From assembly GCF_001570865.1 (NCBI RefSeq), contig NZ_BCSM01000015.1:1-64000 (forward strand): DNA of 64,000 nucleotides, written 5' to 3'. The notes under the pieces are model-generated. The model was not told the DNA's origin. It was given only the letters and a program-made list of their open reading frames with translations, and searched no databases. Every line of letters starts with the position of its first letter. Position 1 is the stretch's first letter. Positions 26,953 to 35,004 of this stretch are shown in pieces. This stretch comes from Rothia kristinae NBRC 15354. Its GTDB lineage: Bacteria > Actinomycetota > Actinomycetes > Actinomycetales > Micrococcaceae. The translations under genes and the position numbers were made by a program.

Positions 26953-27662
26953 GCATCCCGGCGTACCTCGCCGCCTGCGCGGGCCTGGCCCTGGGCGGCT
27001 TCGATCCGGGGCCCCTGCTGATCGCCGCGGTGTTCATGGCCGCCCGCACAACCCCCGACGCCGCCCGGGCCGTGCGCCGGTCCGTGTTCGGCTTCGGCGC
27101 GGTGCTCATCGGCGGGACCATCGCCTGGGGGATCGCGCTGTCCCTGGTGTTCGGGAGGTCCCTGGCGGACATCCCGTGGGGGCACTGGCTGCGCGCCGGG
27201 GCGGGGGCCGCCGGCGTCGAGCTGCTCCTGGGCCTGGTGGCCCTGGGCTGGGCTGGCTGGGCGTGGCGGCGCCGGAACCGCCCACCGCGCCCGGAGCGCA
27301 ACCGCAGCTCCTGGGGGCTGCTGGCGGTGGCCGTGGGCTTCGTGGCGATCGTGACCACGGACCCCCCGTTCATCGTGGCCGTGGGGCTGTCCGGGGATCA
27401 GCCGCTGTGGGCCGTGATCGCGGGGCAGATCATCTGGGCGGTGGTCTCCCAGGCGCCGCTGTTCGTGCTGTGCCTGGCGGTGCTGGCCAACCGGCACCGC
27501 GCCGTCGCCCGCACGGTGGGCGGCTGGTGGGAGCGCTTCCGCCCGGTGCTCAACGTGCTCCTGCCCCTGGGGGTCGGGCTGCTGGGTCTGGTGCTGATCT
27601 CCGACGCCGCGGAGTACTTCGCCCTGGGTCGCTTCCTCATCGACCCCCGCGGGGTGCTGTAG
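26949..27662 (+). CDS. GAP/LysE-like multi-pass membrane protein
   Basis: 237 residues with six hydrophobic segments. FDPGPLLIAAVFMAARTTPDA near the start and FVAIVTTDPPFIVAVGLSGD resemble GAP (Sap) family proteins, which help export lipids in mycobacteria, and the wider LysE superfamily. It is coupled to lysX by an ATGA overlap, so a role in moving the aminoacylated lipid or its by-product is plausible. The function is not established. Confidence 0.65.
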   Translation: MSIPAYLAACAGLALGGFDPGPLLIAAVFMAARTTPDAARAVRRSVFGFGAVLIGGTIAWGIALSLVFGRSLADIPWGHWLRAGAGAAGVELLLGLVALGWAGWAWRRRNRPPRPERNRSSWGLLAVAVGFVAIVTTDPPFIVAVGLSGDQPLWAVIAGQIIWAVVSQAPLFVLCLAVLANRHRAVARTVGGWWERFRPVLNVLLPLGVGLLGLVLISDAAEYFALGRFLIDPRGVL

Positions 27663-27725
27663 CCGACGACGCCGGCCCGGCCCACTCCCGTCCGGGCGGC
27701 CCGCTCCCGCCGGCCCCGTCGGCCC

Positions 27726-29321
27726 CTACTCGATCTCGGCGGGGCCGGTCAGGCGCAGCTCCTCCATGTCCAGGCGCTGCATGATCTCGGACAGGGCCTC
27801 GTCATCCAGCAGGCCCTCGTCGCGCTGGCGCACCATCGCGGCCCGTTTGTGCCGCAGCACGCCCAGCTGCATGCGCCGCTGCTGCCGGCGCCGTTCCTCC
27901 AGCACCTCCCGCGCCTCCGGGTCCCCCGCGGATTCCTCCCATGGGCGGCGGATCTGCTCGTAACGACGCTGGAACTCCCCGAGCACCTCATCGGAGATCC
28001 CATTCTGACGGGCCAGCTCCGGCAGCACCGCGAGCAGCTCCCGGTGCGTGCGGATCCAGGCCCGCTCGGTCGCGCCCCCGGCGTCGTCGTCCTCCGGCTG
28101 GTCCCGCACGGCCCAGCGCACCGCCACCGGGAACACCACCCCCTGCACCACCAGGGACAGCACGACGACGCCGGCCACCACCAGCACGATCAGATCCCGA
28201 GAGGGGAAGGCGGAGCCGTCGGCGAGGGTCAGGGGCACGGACAGACCCACCGCCAGAGACACGGCCCCGCGGAACCCCGCCAGCACGTTGACCACCCGCT
28301 CCGGGAAGGTGGTGCGCATGGTCCGCTGGATGGGGCGGCGGTCCAGCAGCCGGATCAGCCCGATGGACACGTGCAGGAAGACGAAGCGAGCCGCCACGGT
28401 GGTCGCGTACACGGCGAGGATCACCCCCAGCGCATGCCACAGCCCATCCGAGCGCAGGCCGCCCACCGCGGAGGGCAGCTGCGCGCCGACGAGCACGAAC
28501 AGGGCGCCGTTGATGAGGAAGGTGATCATCGACCAGAACGGATTGGCGATCTGGCGGGACCGGGCGGAGAAGTGTCGCGGGGCGATCTGGGAGAAGTAGA
28601 GCCCGCACACCACGACGGCGAGCACCCCGGAGGCCTCCACGGCTTCGGCCGCGAGGTAGGCGAGGAACGGGGTCAGCAGCATGAGCACGTTGATGTACAC
28701 GGGCACCGTCATGCGCCGGGCCACCTGCCCGATCAGCCAGCCCACGGCCAGTCCGATCGCGGTTCCGCCGAGGAAGGAGACGGCGAACATCCCGCTGGCG
28801 TGACCCCAGGTGATGTGACCCTCCCCGCTGGCCACCTCCACGGCCAGGGCGAAGACCACCAGGGCGGTGCCGTCGTTGATCAGCGATTCGGCCTTGAGCA
28901 CGGTGGTGGCCCGGCGGGACAGGCCGCGACCCAGCACGGACACGGCGGTGGCGTCCGTCGGGGCCACCGCGGCGCCGATCAGCCAGGCGGTGCCCCAGCT
29001 GAGTCCGCAGGCGCGAGCGACGAGCGCGACCGCGGCGGCGGTGAACACCACGAGCAGGGTCCCGTTGAGGATCACCCCCCGCAGGACCCGTCGGATCTCG
29101 CGCACCGAGGTGTTCAGGGAGTCCCAGTACAGCAGGATCGGCAGGAACACCACCAGCACGATCTCCGCGGGCAGCCCCACCTGGCGCAGCGATGGGATGA
29201 GGTTCATGGCCACCCCGAACACCATGAGCACGATGGGTGGGGCCAGGCGCACGCGCGTGGCCGTCATCTGCCCCAGCAGGATCGCCACTCCCAAGGCGAT
29301 GACGATCTCCACTCCCAGCAC
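27726..29321 (-). CDS. CPA1-family Na+/H+ antiporter
   Basis: 531 residues. About 12 membrane segments in the first 400 residues, with IGAAVAPTDATAVSVLGRG and LKAESLINDGTALVVF carrying the conserved ND ion-binding motif. The C-terminal 120 residues are a cytoplasmic helical domain rich in Arg/Glu (EVLEERRRQQRRMQLG) with a likely regulatory coiled coil. A second sodium/proton exchanger beside nhaA suggests adaptation to saline or alkaline niches. It converges on the GAP gene. Confidence 0.92.
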   Translation of the reverse strand: MLGVEIVIALGVAILLGQMTATRVRLAPPIVLMVFGVAMNLIPSLRQVGLPAEIVLVVFLPILLYWDSLNTSVREIRRVLRGVILNGTLLVVFTAAAVALVARACGLSWGTAWLIGAAVAPTDATAVSVLGRGLSRRATTVLKAESLINDGTALVVFALAVEVASGEGHITWGHASGMFAVSFLGGTAIGLAVGWLIGQVARRMTVPVYINVLMLLTPFLAYLAAEAVEASGVLAVVVCGLYFSQIAPRHFSARSRQIANPFWSMITFLINGALFVLVGAQLPSAVGGLRSDGLWHALGVILAVYATTVAARFVFLHVSIGLIRLLDRRPIQRTMRTTFPERVVNVLAGFRGAVSLAVGLSVPLTLADGSAFPSRDLIVLVVAGVVVLSLVVQGVVFPVAVRWAVRDQPEDDDAGGATERAWIRTHRELLAVLPELARQNGISDEVLGEFQRRYEQIRRPWEESAGDPEAREVLEERRRQQRRMQLGVLRHKRAAMVRQRDEGLLDDEALSEIMQRLDMEELRLTGPAEIE

Positions 29322-29474
29322 GGCGGCCTCCCCACGATCGGTGTGCGAGCCCGCGCCTGGCGCGCGGGACGCTATGACTCTAGAGGAAGGATCGCCCGTG
29401 CGGGTGGGAGCAGCCTCGGGGCTCGGACGCGGCCTTCCGCTCCGGCCTTCCCCTCAGGGCTCGCTCGGTCCGCT

Positions 29475-29675
29475 TCAGCTCCCGCCGGCCCCGCGGGTCT
29501 CCTTCCACCGCCGGTGCAGCTCCCGGCGGCGCTCATACTCGCGCTGGGTGCGCAGCTGGGGGTCGCTGCTGGAGCTGCCCTGGGCCGGGCCCACCACATG
29601 CAGCAGCAGCCAGAGGATGCGGTTGCCCAGCCGGAATCCCCAGCCGAAGGAGTCGTTGCCGGTGGGCTTGTCCAT
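29475..29675 (-). CDS. 66-residue protein, unknown
   Basis: ATG 29675 follows a very strong GAGGAGG site, which decides the start against the longer reading from 29738. One central hydrophobic stretch (RILWLLLHVVG, residues 19-29) is preceded by FGWGFRLGN and followed by a polar, Arg/Glu-rich tail (YERRRELHRRWKETRG). It may sit on the membrane. It is divergent from the OhrR-like regulator, with the operator pair between them, and is therefore a candidate target. Confidence 0.6.
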   Translation of the reverse strand: MDKPTGNDSFGWGFRLGNRILWLLLHVVGPAQGSSSSDPQLRTQREYERRRELHRRWKETRGAGGS

Positions 29676-29732
29676 GAGGTCCTCCTCGTCTCGCGTCTCG
29701 ATGCCCTCGCGCATCGATTCCCACCCAGGGTA

Positions 29733-29762
29733 CACCAATCATTGGTGCCCCAATCATTGGTG
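29733..29762. promoter_or_regulatory. Tandem operator palindromes of the OhrR-like regulator
   Basis: Two consecutive near-identical palindromes: CACCAATCATTGGTG (29733-29747, perfect about a central C) and CCCAATCATTGGTG (29749-29762). They lie in the divergent spacer 55-85 bp before the MarR-family gene. The second overlaps a possible -35 (TTGGTG, 29757-29762) with TAGCAT 15 nt further on. This is the layout of a MarR autoregulatory site. Confidence 0.75.
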
Positions 29763-29816
29763 CGGGGTGCGCTGGTCTAGCATGGGTGCCGCGACCGGAA
29801 GAGCGGGAGGAGCGCC

Positions 29817-30287
29817 GTGGACAGCGAGCAGGAGATGACGCCGGGGGATCCGCTCGCCCTGGAGAGCCAGGTCTGCTTCGCCCTGGCCCTGGCCTCCCGC
29901 AGCGTCATCGCCGCCTACCGCCCCGTGCTGGCGCCGCTGAACCTCACCCACCCGCAGTACCTGGTGATGCTGGCCCTGTGGGAGCACGAGCGGATGAACC
30001 AGAAGACGCTGGCGGGGATGCTGGGGATGGATCCGGGCACCCTCTCCCCGCTGGTGCGCCGCCTGGAGCAGATCGGCTACGTGCACCGGCAGCGGGACCC
30101 GGAGGACGAGCGCTCCGTGCTGCTGGGCCTCACCGACGCGGGACGGAAGCTGCGCGAGCAGGCCGAGGAGATCCCGGAGCGGATGATGCGCCGGCTGGAC
30201 CTGTCCCTGGCAGACGTCCGGCAGCTGCACCGCAGCATGACCCGGCTGATCGCCGCGGCCCGTCGGGCTCCCGACGAGGAGACCTGA
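29817..30287 (+). CDS. OhrR-like MarR regulator
   Basis: 156 residues. LESQVCFALALASRSVIAAYRP places a cysteine at residue 20, the peroxide-sensing Cys of OhrR, and LTHPQYLVMLALWEHE places the conserved Tyr that contacts it. Recognition helix region GTLSPLVRRLEQIGYV and wing RQRDPEDERSVLLGL are typical. One-Cys OhrR repressors release DNA when organic hydroperoxides oxidise that Cys. No ohr peroxidase gene is in the window; the divergent 66-residue gene is the closest candidate target. GTG start, operator pair upstream. Confidence 0.8.
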   Translation: MDSEQEMTPGDPLALESQVCFALALASRSVIAAYRPVLAPLNLTHPQYLVMLALWEHERMNQKTLAGMLGMDPGTLSPLVRRLEQIGYVHRQRDPEDERSVLLGLTDAGRKLREQAEEIPERMMRRLDLSLADVRQLHRSMTRLIAAARRAPDEET

Positions 30288-30464
30288 GGCGCCGGAGGCC
30301 GACCCCCGAGGGTCACCCAACGGACCGGGAGCCGGTACCCTGTTGCCCATACCTCATGCGCGCGCCGGTCCGGGGCCACCCCCGCGGCATCGCACCCGGT
30401 GGAGCCCCCTGCGGCTCCGCGGTCGGCGCCGCACACCCACCGCACCTTTCGAAAGGGGCCCGCC

Positions 30465-31964
30465 ATGGACTCCCTGCAGAGCGTCGTCGCGACCGTCGGC
30501 GAGTACATCTGGTACGTGATGTTCGCCGTGCTCATCGCCGCCGGACTGTTCCTCACCGCCCGCACCCGCGCGGTGCAGGTGCGCAGCATCGGCGAGATGT
30601 TCCGCGTCATCGGGGAGCCCAGCGGCACCCGCGCGGACGGACGCAAGCAGATCTCCTCCTTCCGCGCCTTCACCATCTCCGCCGCCTCCCGGGTGGGCAC
30701 CGCCAACATCGCCGGCGTCGCCATCGCCATCACCGTGGGCGGGCCCGGCGCGGTGTTCTGGATGTGGCTGATCGCCACGATCGGCGCCGCGAGCGCCTTC
30801 GTGGAGTCGCTGCTCGCGCAGCTGTACAAGCACCACGGGAAGGACTCCTACATCGGCGGGCCGGCGTACTACATGACGCGCGGGCTGAACGCCCGGTGGA
30901 TGGGCGTGCTGTTCGCGGTGATCATCTGCGTGACCTACGGCTTCGTGTTCAACATGGTCCAGTCCAACTCCATCGCCGACGCCGTGTCCGAATCCCTGAA
31001 CGGGGTGGCCCCGGAGTTCGCCTCCTCCACCGCCCTGAAGGTCATCCTCGGGATCATCCTGACCGCGATCACCGCGCTGATCATCTTCGGCGGGGTCCGC
31101 TCCATCTCCGCGGTCACCCAGATCCTCGTGCCCGTCATGGCGATCCTGTACATCCTGCTGGGGCTGATCGTGGTGGTCATGAACCTCGGGGAGGTCCCGC
31201 ACGTGATCGCGCAGATCTTCGAGGGGGCCTTCGGGATCCGGGAGTTCGTGACCGGCGGCGTGATCGGCGTGATCATGCAGGGGGTGCGCCGCGGGCTGTT
31301 CTCCAACGAGGCCGGCATGGGCTCGGCGCCGAACGCCGGGGCGACGGCGGCCGTGTCCCACCCGGCCAAGCAGGGCTTCGTGCAGTCCCTCGGCGTGTAC
31401 TTCGACACCCTGGTGGTCTGCTCCATCACCGCGTTCATCGTTCTGCTGTCCGAACCCGCCTTCGGGGACTCCGCGGAGGGCGCCTCCCTGACCCAGAACG
31501 CCCTGGCCGCGCAGCTGGGCGGATGGGCCGTGCACTTCCTGACCGTGGCGATCTTCCTGTTCGCGTACTCCTCGGTGATCGGCAACTACTACTACGGCGA
31601 GTCCAACATCGAGTTCCTCACCGAGAAGCGGTGGGTCCTGCAGGTCTTCCGCCTCCTGGTGCTGGTGTGCGTGTTCACCGGGACCGTGGTGGCCCTGGAC
31701 CTGGTGTGGTCCCTGGCGGATGTGTTCATGGCCGTCATGACGCTGCTGAACCTCATCGCGATCTGCGCGCTGTCCGGGGTGGCCGCGCGGGTGCTGCGCA
31801 ACTACGAGCGGCAGCGGCGCAGCGGCCAGGAGCCGATCTTCCGGGCCTCGGATGAGCCGTGGCTGAAGAACCTGGAGGTCTGGGACGGCGAGGACGAGGT
31901 GACCACCCGCCAGTTCTGGATCGACCAGGACGCCGCGAAGAAGGCCCGCGCCCGCCGCGGGTGA
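30465..31964 (+). CDS. AGCS-family sodium:alanine/glycine symporter
   Basis: 499 residues, about 11 membrane segments. SRVGTANIAGVAIAITVGGPGAVFWMW and GVRRGLFSNEAGMGSAPNA are the signature blocks of the alanine or glycine:cation symporter family. The C-terminus is a 50-residue hydrophilic tail (EPWLKNLEVWDGEDEVTTRQ). GAAAGGGG precedes ATG 30465, and the N-terminal extension of the longer reading is not needed. Single gene followed by a hairpin terminator. Confidence 0.93.
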   Translation: MDSLQSVVATVGEYIWYVMFAVLIAAGLFLTARTRAVQVRSIGEMFRVIGEPSGTRADGRKQISSFRAFTISAASRVGTANIAGVAIAITVGGPGAVFWMWLIATIGAASAFVESLLAQLYKHHGKDSYIGGPAYYMTRGLNARWMGVLFAVIICVTYGFVFNMVQSNSIADAVSESLNGVAPEFASSTALKVILGIILTAITALIIFGGVRSISAVTQILVPVMAILYILLGLIVVVMNLGEVPHVIAQIFEGAFGIREFVTGGVIGVIMQGVRRGLFSNEAGMGSAPNAGATAAVSHPAKQGFVQSLGVYFDTLVVCSITAFIVLLSEPAFGDSAEGASLTQNALAAQLGGWAVHFLTVAIFLFAYSSVIGNYYYGESNIEFLTEKRWVLQVFRLLVLVCVFTGTVVALDLVWSLADVFMAVMTLLNLIAICALSGVAARVLRNYERQRRSGQEPIFRASDEPWLKNLEVWDGEDEVTTRQFWIDQDAAKKARARRG

Positions 31965-31979
31965 GCTCCCGCTCCTCCC

Positions 31980-32024
31980 GACGCCGCCCGGCTCCCCGCC
32001 TCCCCGGGGAGGCCGGGCGGCGTC
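31980..32024 (+). terminator. GC-rich terminator hairpin after the AGCS gene
   Basis: GACGCCGCCCGG pairs with CCGGGCGGCGTC, and inside it CTCCCC with GGGGAG, giving a stem of about 18 bp. It begins 16 nt after the stop; no T-run follows. Confidence 0.7.
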
Positions 32025-32100
32025 GTCTCCGGGGGAATACCGGCGCGGGATCGCGGGTTGACCAGGGTGCGAAGCACACGATGACCGGCAGGAGGCTCCC

Positions 32101-32976
32101 GTGAGCGAGCAGGATCAGGACCGCACCCCGCAGGCCGACCCGGCCGAGGACGACGCCTTCTTCCCCTCCCCCTACTCCCTGTCCCAGTACGTCCCGCCGA
32201 GGACCGACTTCGACGGCGTCGAGCACGAGGGCGAGTACACCGGGGGCCGCTGGAAGGTGCTGATGATCGGCACCGAGGAGCGGTACCTGATGACCGAGGA
32301 GGGGAGGTTCTTCTCCACCGGCAACCACCCCGTGGAGATGCTGCTGCCGCTCAAGCACCTCGCCGACGCCGGCTTCGAGGTGGAGATCGCGACCATCACC
32401 GGCGCCCCGGTGAAGCTGGAGCTGTGGGCCATGCCCGCCGAGGACGAGGCCGTGAAGGACACCTTCGAGCGGTTCAAGCAGCAGCTGAAGAACCCGCGCA
32501 AGCTCTCCGACCTCGTGGAGAGCGAGCTCGGCGAGGACTCGGACTACCTGGGTGTGTTCATCCCCGGCGGGCACGGCGCGGTCAACGACCTGCCCGAGTC
32601 CGAGCTGGTGCAGCAGGTCCTGGACTTCGTGCAGGACCGCCAGCGCACCCTGATCACCCTGTGCCACGGGCCCGCCGCGCTGCTGGCCTCGGGGCTGGGG
32701 CGGGAGGAGTCCCACTTCGCCGGGTACGAGATCACCGTGTTCCCGGATGCCCTGGATGAGGGCCCCAACGTGGAGATCGGCTACCTGCCGGGACACCTGC
32801 GCTGGCTGGTGGCCGAGGAGCTGGGCAAGCAGGGGCTGAAGGTGCTCAACGAGGACATGACCGGCGCCGTGCACCGGGACCGCAACCTGCTGACCGGGGA
32901 CTCGCCGCTGGCCTCCCACGCCCTGGGCAAGCTGGCCGCGGATGTGCTCCTCGACGAGGCCGCCGCGCGGGACTGA
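32101..32976 (+). CDS. hchA: HchA/Hsp31-like glyoxalase III and protein deglycase
   Basis: 291 residues, DJ-1 superfamily. Converts methylglyoxal to lactate and acts as a holding chaperone. The catalytic Cys is in [10 protein letters not shown] (near residue 188), with the partner Glu in [10 protein letters not shown] and the family blocks [14 protein letters not shown] and [24 protein letters not shown] 32101 follows AGGAGG. It is 15 nt upstream of the Cys-tailed protein, probably in one operon. Confidence 0.9.
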   Translation: MSEQDQDRTPQADPAEDDAFFPSPYSLSQYVPPRTDFDGVEHEGEYTGGRWKVLMIGTEERYLMTEEGRFFSTGNHPVEMLLPLKHLADAGFEVEIATITGAPVKLELWAMPAEDEAVKDTFERFKQQLKNPRKLSDLVESELGEDSDYLGVFIPGGHGAVNDLPESELVQQVLDFVQDRQRTLITLCHGPAALLASGLGREESHFAGYEITVFPDALDEGPNVEIGYLPGHLRWLVAEELGKQGLKVLNEDMTGAVHRDRNLLTGDSPLASHALGKLAADVLLDEAAARD

Positions 32977-32991
32977 GATGTGGAGACGAGC

Positions 32992-33624
32992 ATGGATCTG
33001 ACCGAGGTGGAGGTGTTCATCCCGGACGGCGGGCCCGAGGACGCCGAGCGGGAGGCGTTCCTGGACGCCGCGGAGGAGCTGCTGGAGGAGGGGCTGCCGA
33101 TCACGGTGTACAGCCGCGGCACGCACGACTGGGCCTTCGAGGAATGCGAGCACGTGGCGGACATGGTCGCGGCCTCCGGCGAGCAGGTCCTGCCGATCAC
33201 GCTGCTGGGCCCGCAGATCGTGGCCTCCTGGACGTATCCGACCGCCGAGCAGATGCGCCGCTTCGCCCGCGCCCGGGTCCCGAAGCGCAAGGACCCCCGC
33301 TTCTCCTCCACGGGCGCCGCCTGCGGACCCGGCGGGGGCGCCGTCGGGATGCCCGGGGCGGGCGGCCCCGCAGCCGGGGCGCGGATCGCCGGCGCCGGGA
33401 TCGCCGCGGGTGGTGCGGGTGCCGCCGGCACCCAGGGACCCGCGGGATTCGCCGCGACCCTGGCCGGGGTGCGGGAGACCCCGCGGGGCGGACCCGACAT
33501 CGGGAACCGACGCAACCTCATGGGCGGGGACGTCGGGGATGGTCTCCCGGAGGCGGATGCGGAGGCGGACGCCCAGCAGGGCGGAGGCTGCTGCGGCGGC
33601 TCCTGCGGCTGCGGGTCCCACTGA
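32992..33624 (+). CDS. ArsD-like thioredoxin-fold protein with Cys-rich tail
   Basis: 210 residues. Residues 1-105 (MDLTEVEVFIPDGG, then ITVYSRGTHDWAFEE, EQVLPITLLGPQIV, YPTAEQMRRFARAR) follow the ArsD fold, but the arsenite-binding Cys12-Cys13-Cys18 set of ArsD is missing. A Gly/Ala-rich linker leads to a C-terminal tail ending GGGCCGGSCGCGSH, with four Cys and a His within 14 residues, which could bind metal. ATG 32992 is preferred over GTG 32980 because GGAGACG lies 7 nt upstream. Probably co-transcribed with hchA. A metallochaperone or redox role is inference. Confidence 0.6.
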   Translation: MDLTEVEVFIPDGGPEDAEREAFLDAAEELLEEGLPITVYSRGTHDWAFEECEHVADMVAASGEQVLPITLLGPQIVASWTYPTAEQMRRFARARVPKRKDPRFSSTGAACGPGGGAVGMPGAGGPAAGARIAGAGIAAGGAGAAGTQGPAGFAATLAGVRETPRGGPDIGNRRNLMGGDVGDGLPEADAEADAQQGGGCCGGSCGCGSH

Positions 33625-33641
33625 CCCCCCTACCCTCCCTC

Positions 33642-33724
33642 CTCACCGCAGAACTGGAGATGCCTCTCATCACGGGACGCGTGGCGTCCCGAGATGAGAG
33701 GCATCTCCAGTTGTGCGGAGGAGG
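33642..33724. repeat. Very long hairpin D
   Basis: Arms of about 40 bp: the left contains CTGGAGATGCCTCTCATC and GGGACGC, the right GCGTCCC and GATGAGAGGCATCTCCAG, with a 1-2 nt turn and few mismatches; CCTCC/GGAGG extends it outward. It starts 18 nt past the ArsD-like gene's stop and would terminate the hchA operon. No other copy in the window. Confidence 0.85.
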
Positions 33725-33750
33725 GGGCGAGGGGGTTGCTCGACCATTTA

Positions 33751-33762
33751 TATAGTGGCACG
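33751..33762 (+). promoter_or_regulatory. -10 box placing transcription start on an ATG
   Basis: TATAGT (33751-33756) in an AT-rich patch is followed by exactly six bases (GGCACG) and then ATG 33763. In actinobacteria this spacing marks leaderless transcripts that begin with the start codon. No clear -35 is seen. Confidence 0.5.
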
Positions 33763-34983
33763 ATGTATTTTCGTCCCGCTCGCACCGTCGAAAGCACCCG
33801 CATGTCCGCAGCCACCGACCTGCACGCCCCCGCCGCACCCCAGAGCCCGGCACCCCGGCCCCTGCCGGAGCGCTCCCCCCAGACCCCCGGCTCCTCCCCC
33901 GCCTCCGCCCGACGCACCAGCTCCGCGGCCGCCCATGGCCGCTCCCGCCGGCGGATCCGCGGGCCCTTCCGCTCCGGGGAGTTCTGGAGGACCCTCCTGA
34001 CGCACCTGATCACCCCGCTGTTCCTGGGCACCGGCATGGCCCTGGCCTACCTCGGCGCCTTCCACGCCCCCAGCCCCCACCACCTGCCCGTCGCGGTGGT
34101 CGGGCAGGGCGAGCAGACCGCGGCCTTCGCCCAGTCCCTGAACGACGCCGCGGACGGGGACCTGCAGGTACGCACCGTGGGCACCGCCGATCAGGCCCAG
34201 CAGCTGGTCCGGGATCGCGACGTCGTCGCCGCCTACGCCCCCGGGGAGGACCAGGCCGCCCTCTACGTGGCCACCGCCGCCTCCGCCTCGGACAAGGAGG
34301 TGGCCCAGCAGGTCCTCGGGCCGGTCGCCTTCCGGCAGCACCTGCCCCTGCAGACCGTGGACGTGGTGCCCACCAGCGGGCAGGACACCAGCGGGCAGAG
34401 CATCTTCTTCATGCTCGTGGCCCTGAGCGTGGGCGGGTACTCCTCCGCCGTCGCGATCGCGGCGGCCACCGCCAAGGTCAGCTACCTCGGGCGCCTGCTG
34501 ATCAGCGTGGCCGTGTCCTTCGTGATCGCGGCGCTGGTGACCATCGTCGTCGCCGACATCATGCAGGCCATCCCCGGGCACCGCTGGGGTGTGCTGATGC
34601 TGTCCTGGCTGTACGTGAGCACCATCTCCCTGCTCGGGGTGGCCCTGCACCCGATCCTGCACCGCTGGACCACGCCGTTCCTGGTGATGTGCTTCGTGAT
34701 GCTGAACTTCACCAGCTCCACGGGGATCTTCAGCGCCCACACCGCCCCGGCCTTCTTCCAGGGGCTGAGCACCTTCTGGAACGGCGCGGCCTGGCTGCGC
34801 GCGGTGCAGACCCTCGTGTACTTCCCCGGCCAGCCCTTCTGGTGGGACATCCTGCGCCTGGGGCTGTGGCTCGTGGTGGTCGGCGGGCTGATGGGCCTGA
34901 CCCACTGGTTCTCCATCCACCGCACCCGCGTGGTGGACGAGGAGATCCCGGTGGATGAGGACGAGGAGGGCATCGCCGCCTGA
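33763..34983 (+). CDS. ABC-2/YhgE-like membrane protein
   Basis: 406 residues from ATG 33763 (leaderless); ATG 33802 (MSAATDLH) is the alternative. A Pro/Ser/Arg-rich cytoplasmic tail of about 75 residues comes first, then one membrane helix (THLITPLFLGTGMALAYLG), an extracytoplasmic domain of about 140 residues (LPVAVVGQGEQTAAFAQSLND), and five helices from IFFMLVALSVGGYSSA on. This is the layout of YhgE/Pip and DUF3533 proteins, related to ABC-2 permeases, and no ATPase is adjacent. The acidic C-terminus (EEIPVDEDEEG) is unusual. Substrate unknown. Confidence 0.65.
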   Translation: MYFRPARTVESTRMSAATDLHAPAAPQSPAPRPLPERSPQTPGSSPASARRTSSAAAHGRSRRRIRGPFRSGEFWRTLLTHLITPLFLGTGMALAYLGAFHAPSPHHLPVAVVGQGEQTAAFAQSLNDAADGDLQVRTVGTADQAQQLVRDRDVVAAYAPGEDQAALYVATAASASDKEVAQQVLGPVAFRQHLPLQTVDVVPTSGQDTSGQSIFFMLVALSVGGYSSAVAIAAATAKVSYLGRLLISVAVSFVIAALVTIVVADIMQAIPGHRWGVLMLSWLYVSTISLLGVALHPILHRWTTPFLVMCFVMLNFTSSTGIFSAHTAPAFFQGLSTFWNGAAWLRAVQTLVYFPGQPFWWDILRLGLWLVVVGGLMGLTHWFSIHRTRVVDEEIPVDEDEEGIAA

Positions 34984-35004
34984 GCACCCGCCTCGCCCGC
35001 CTCA

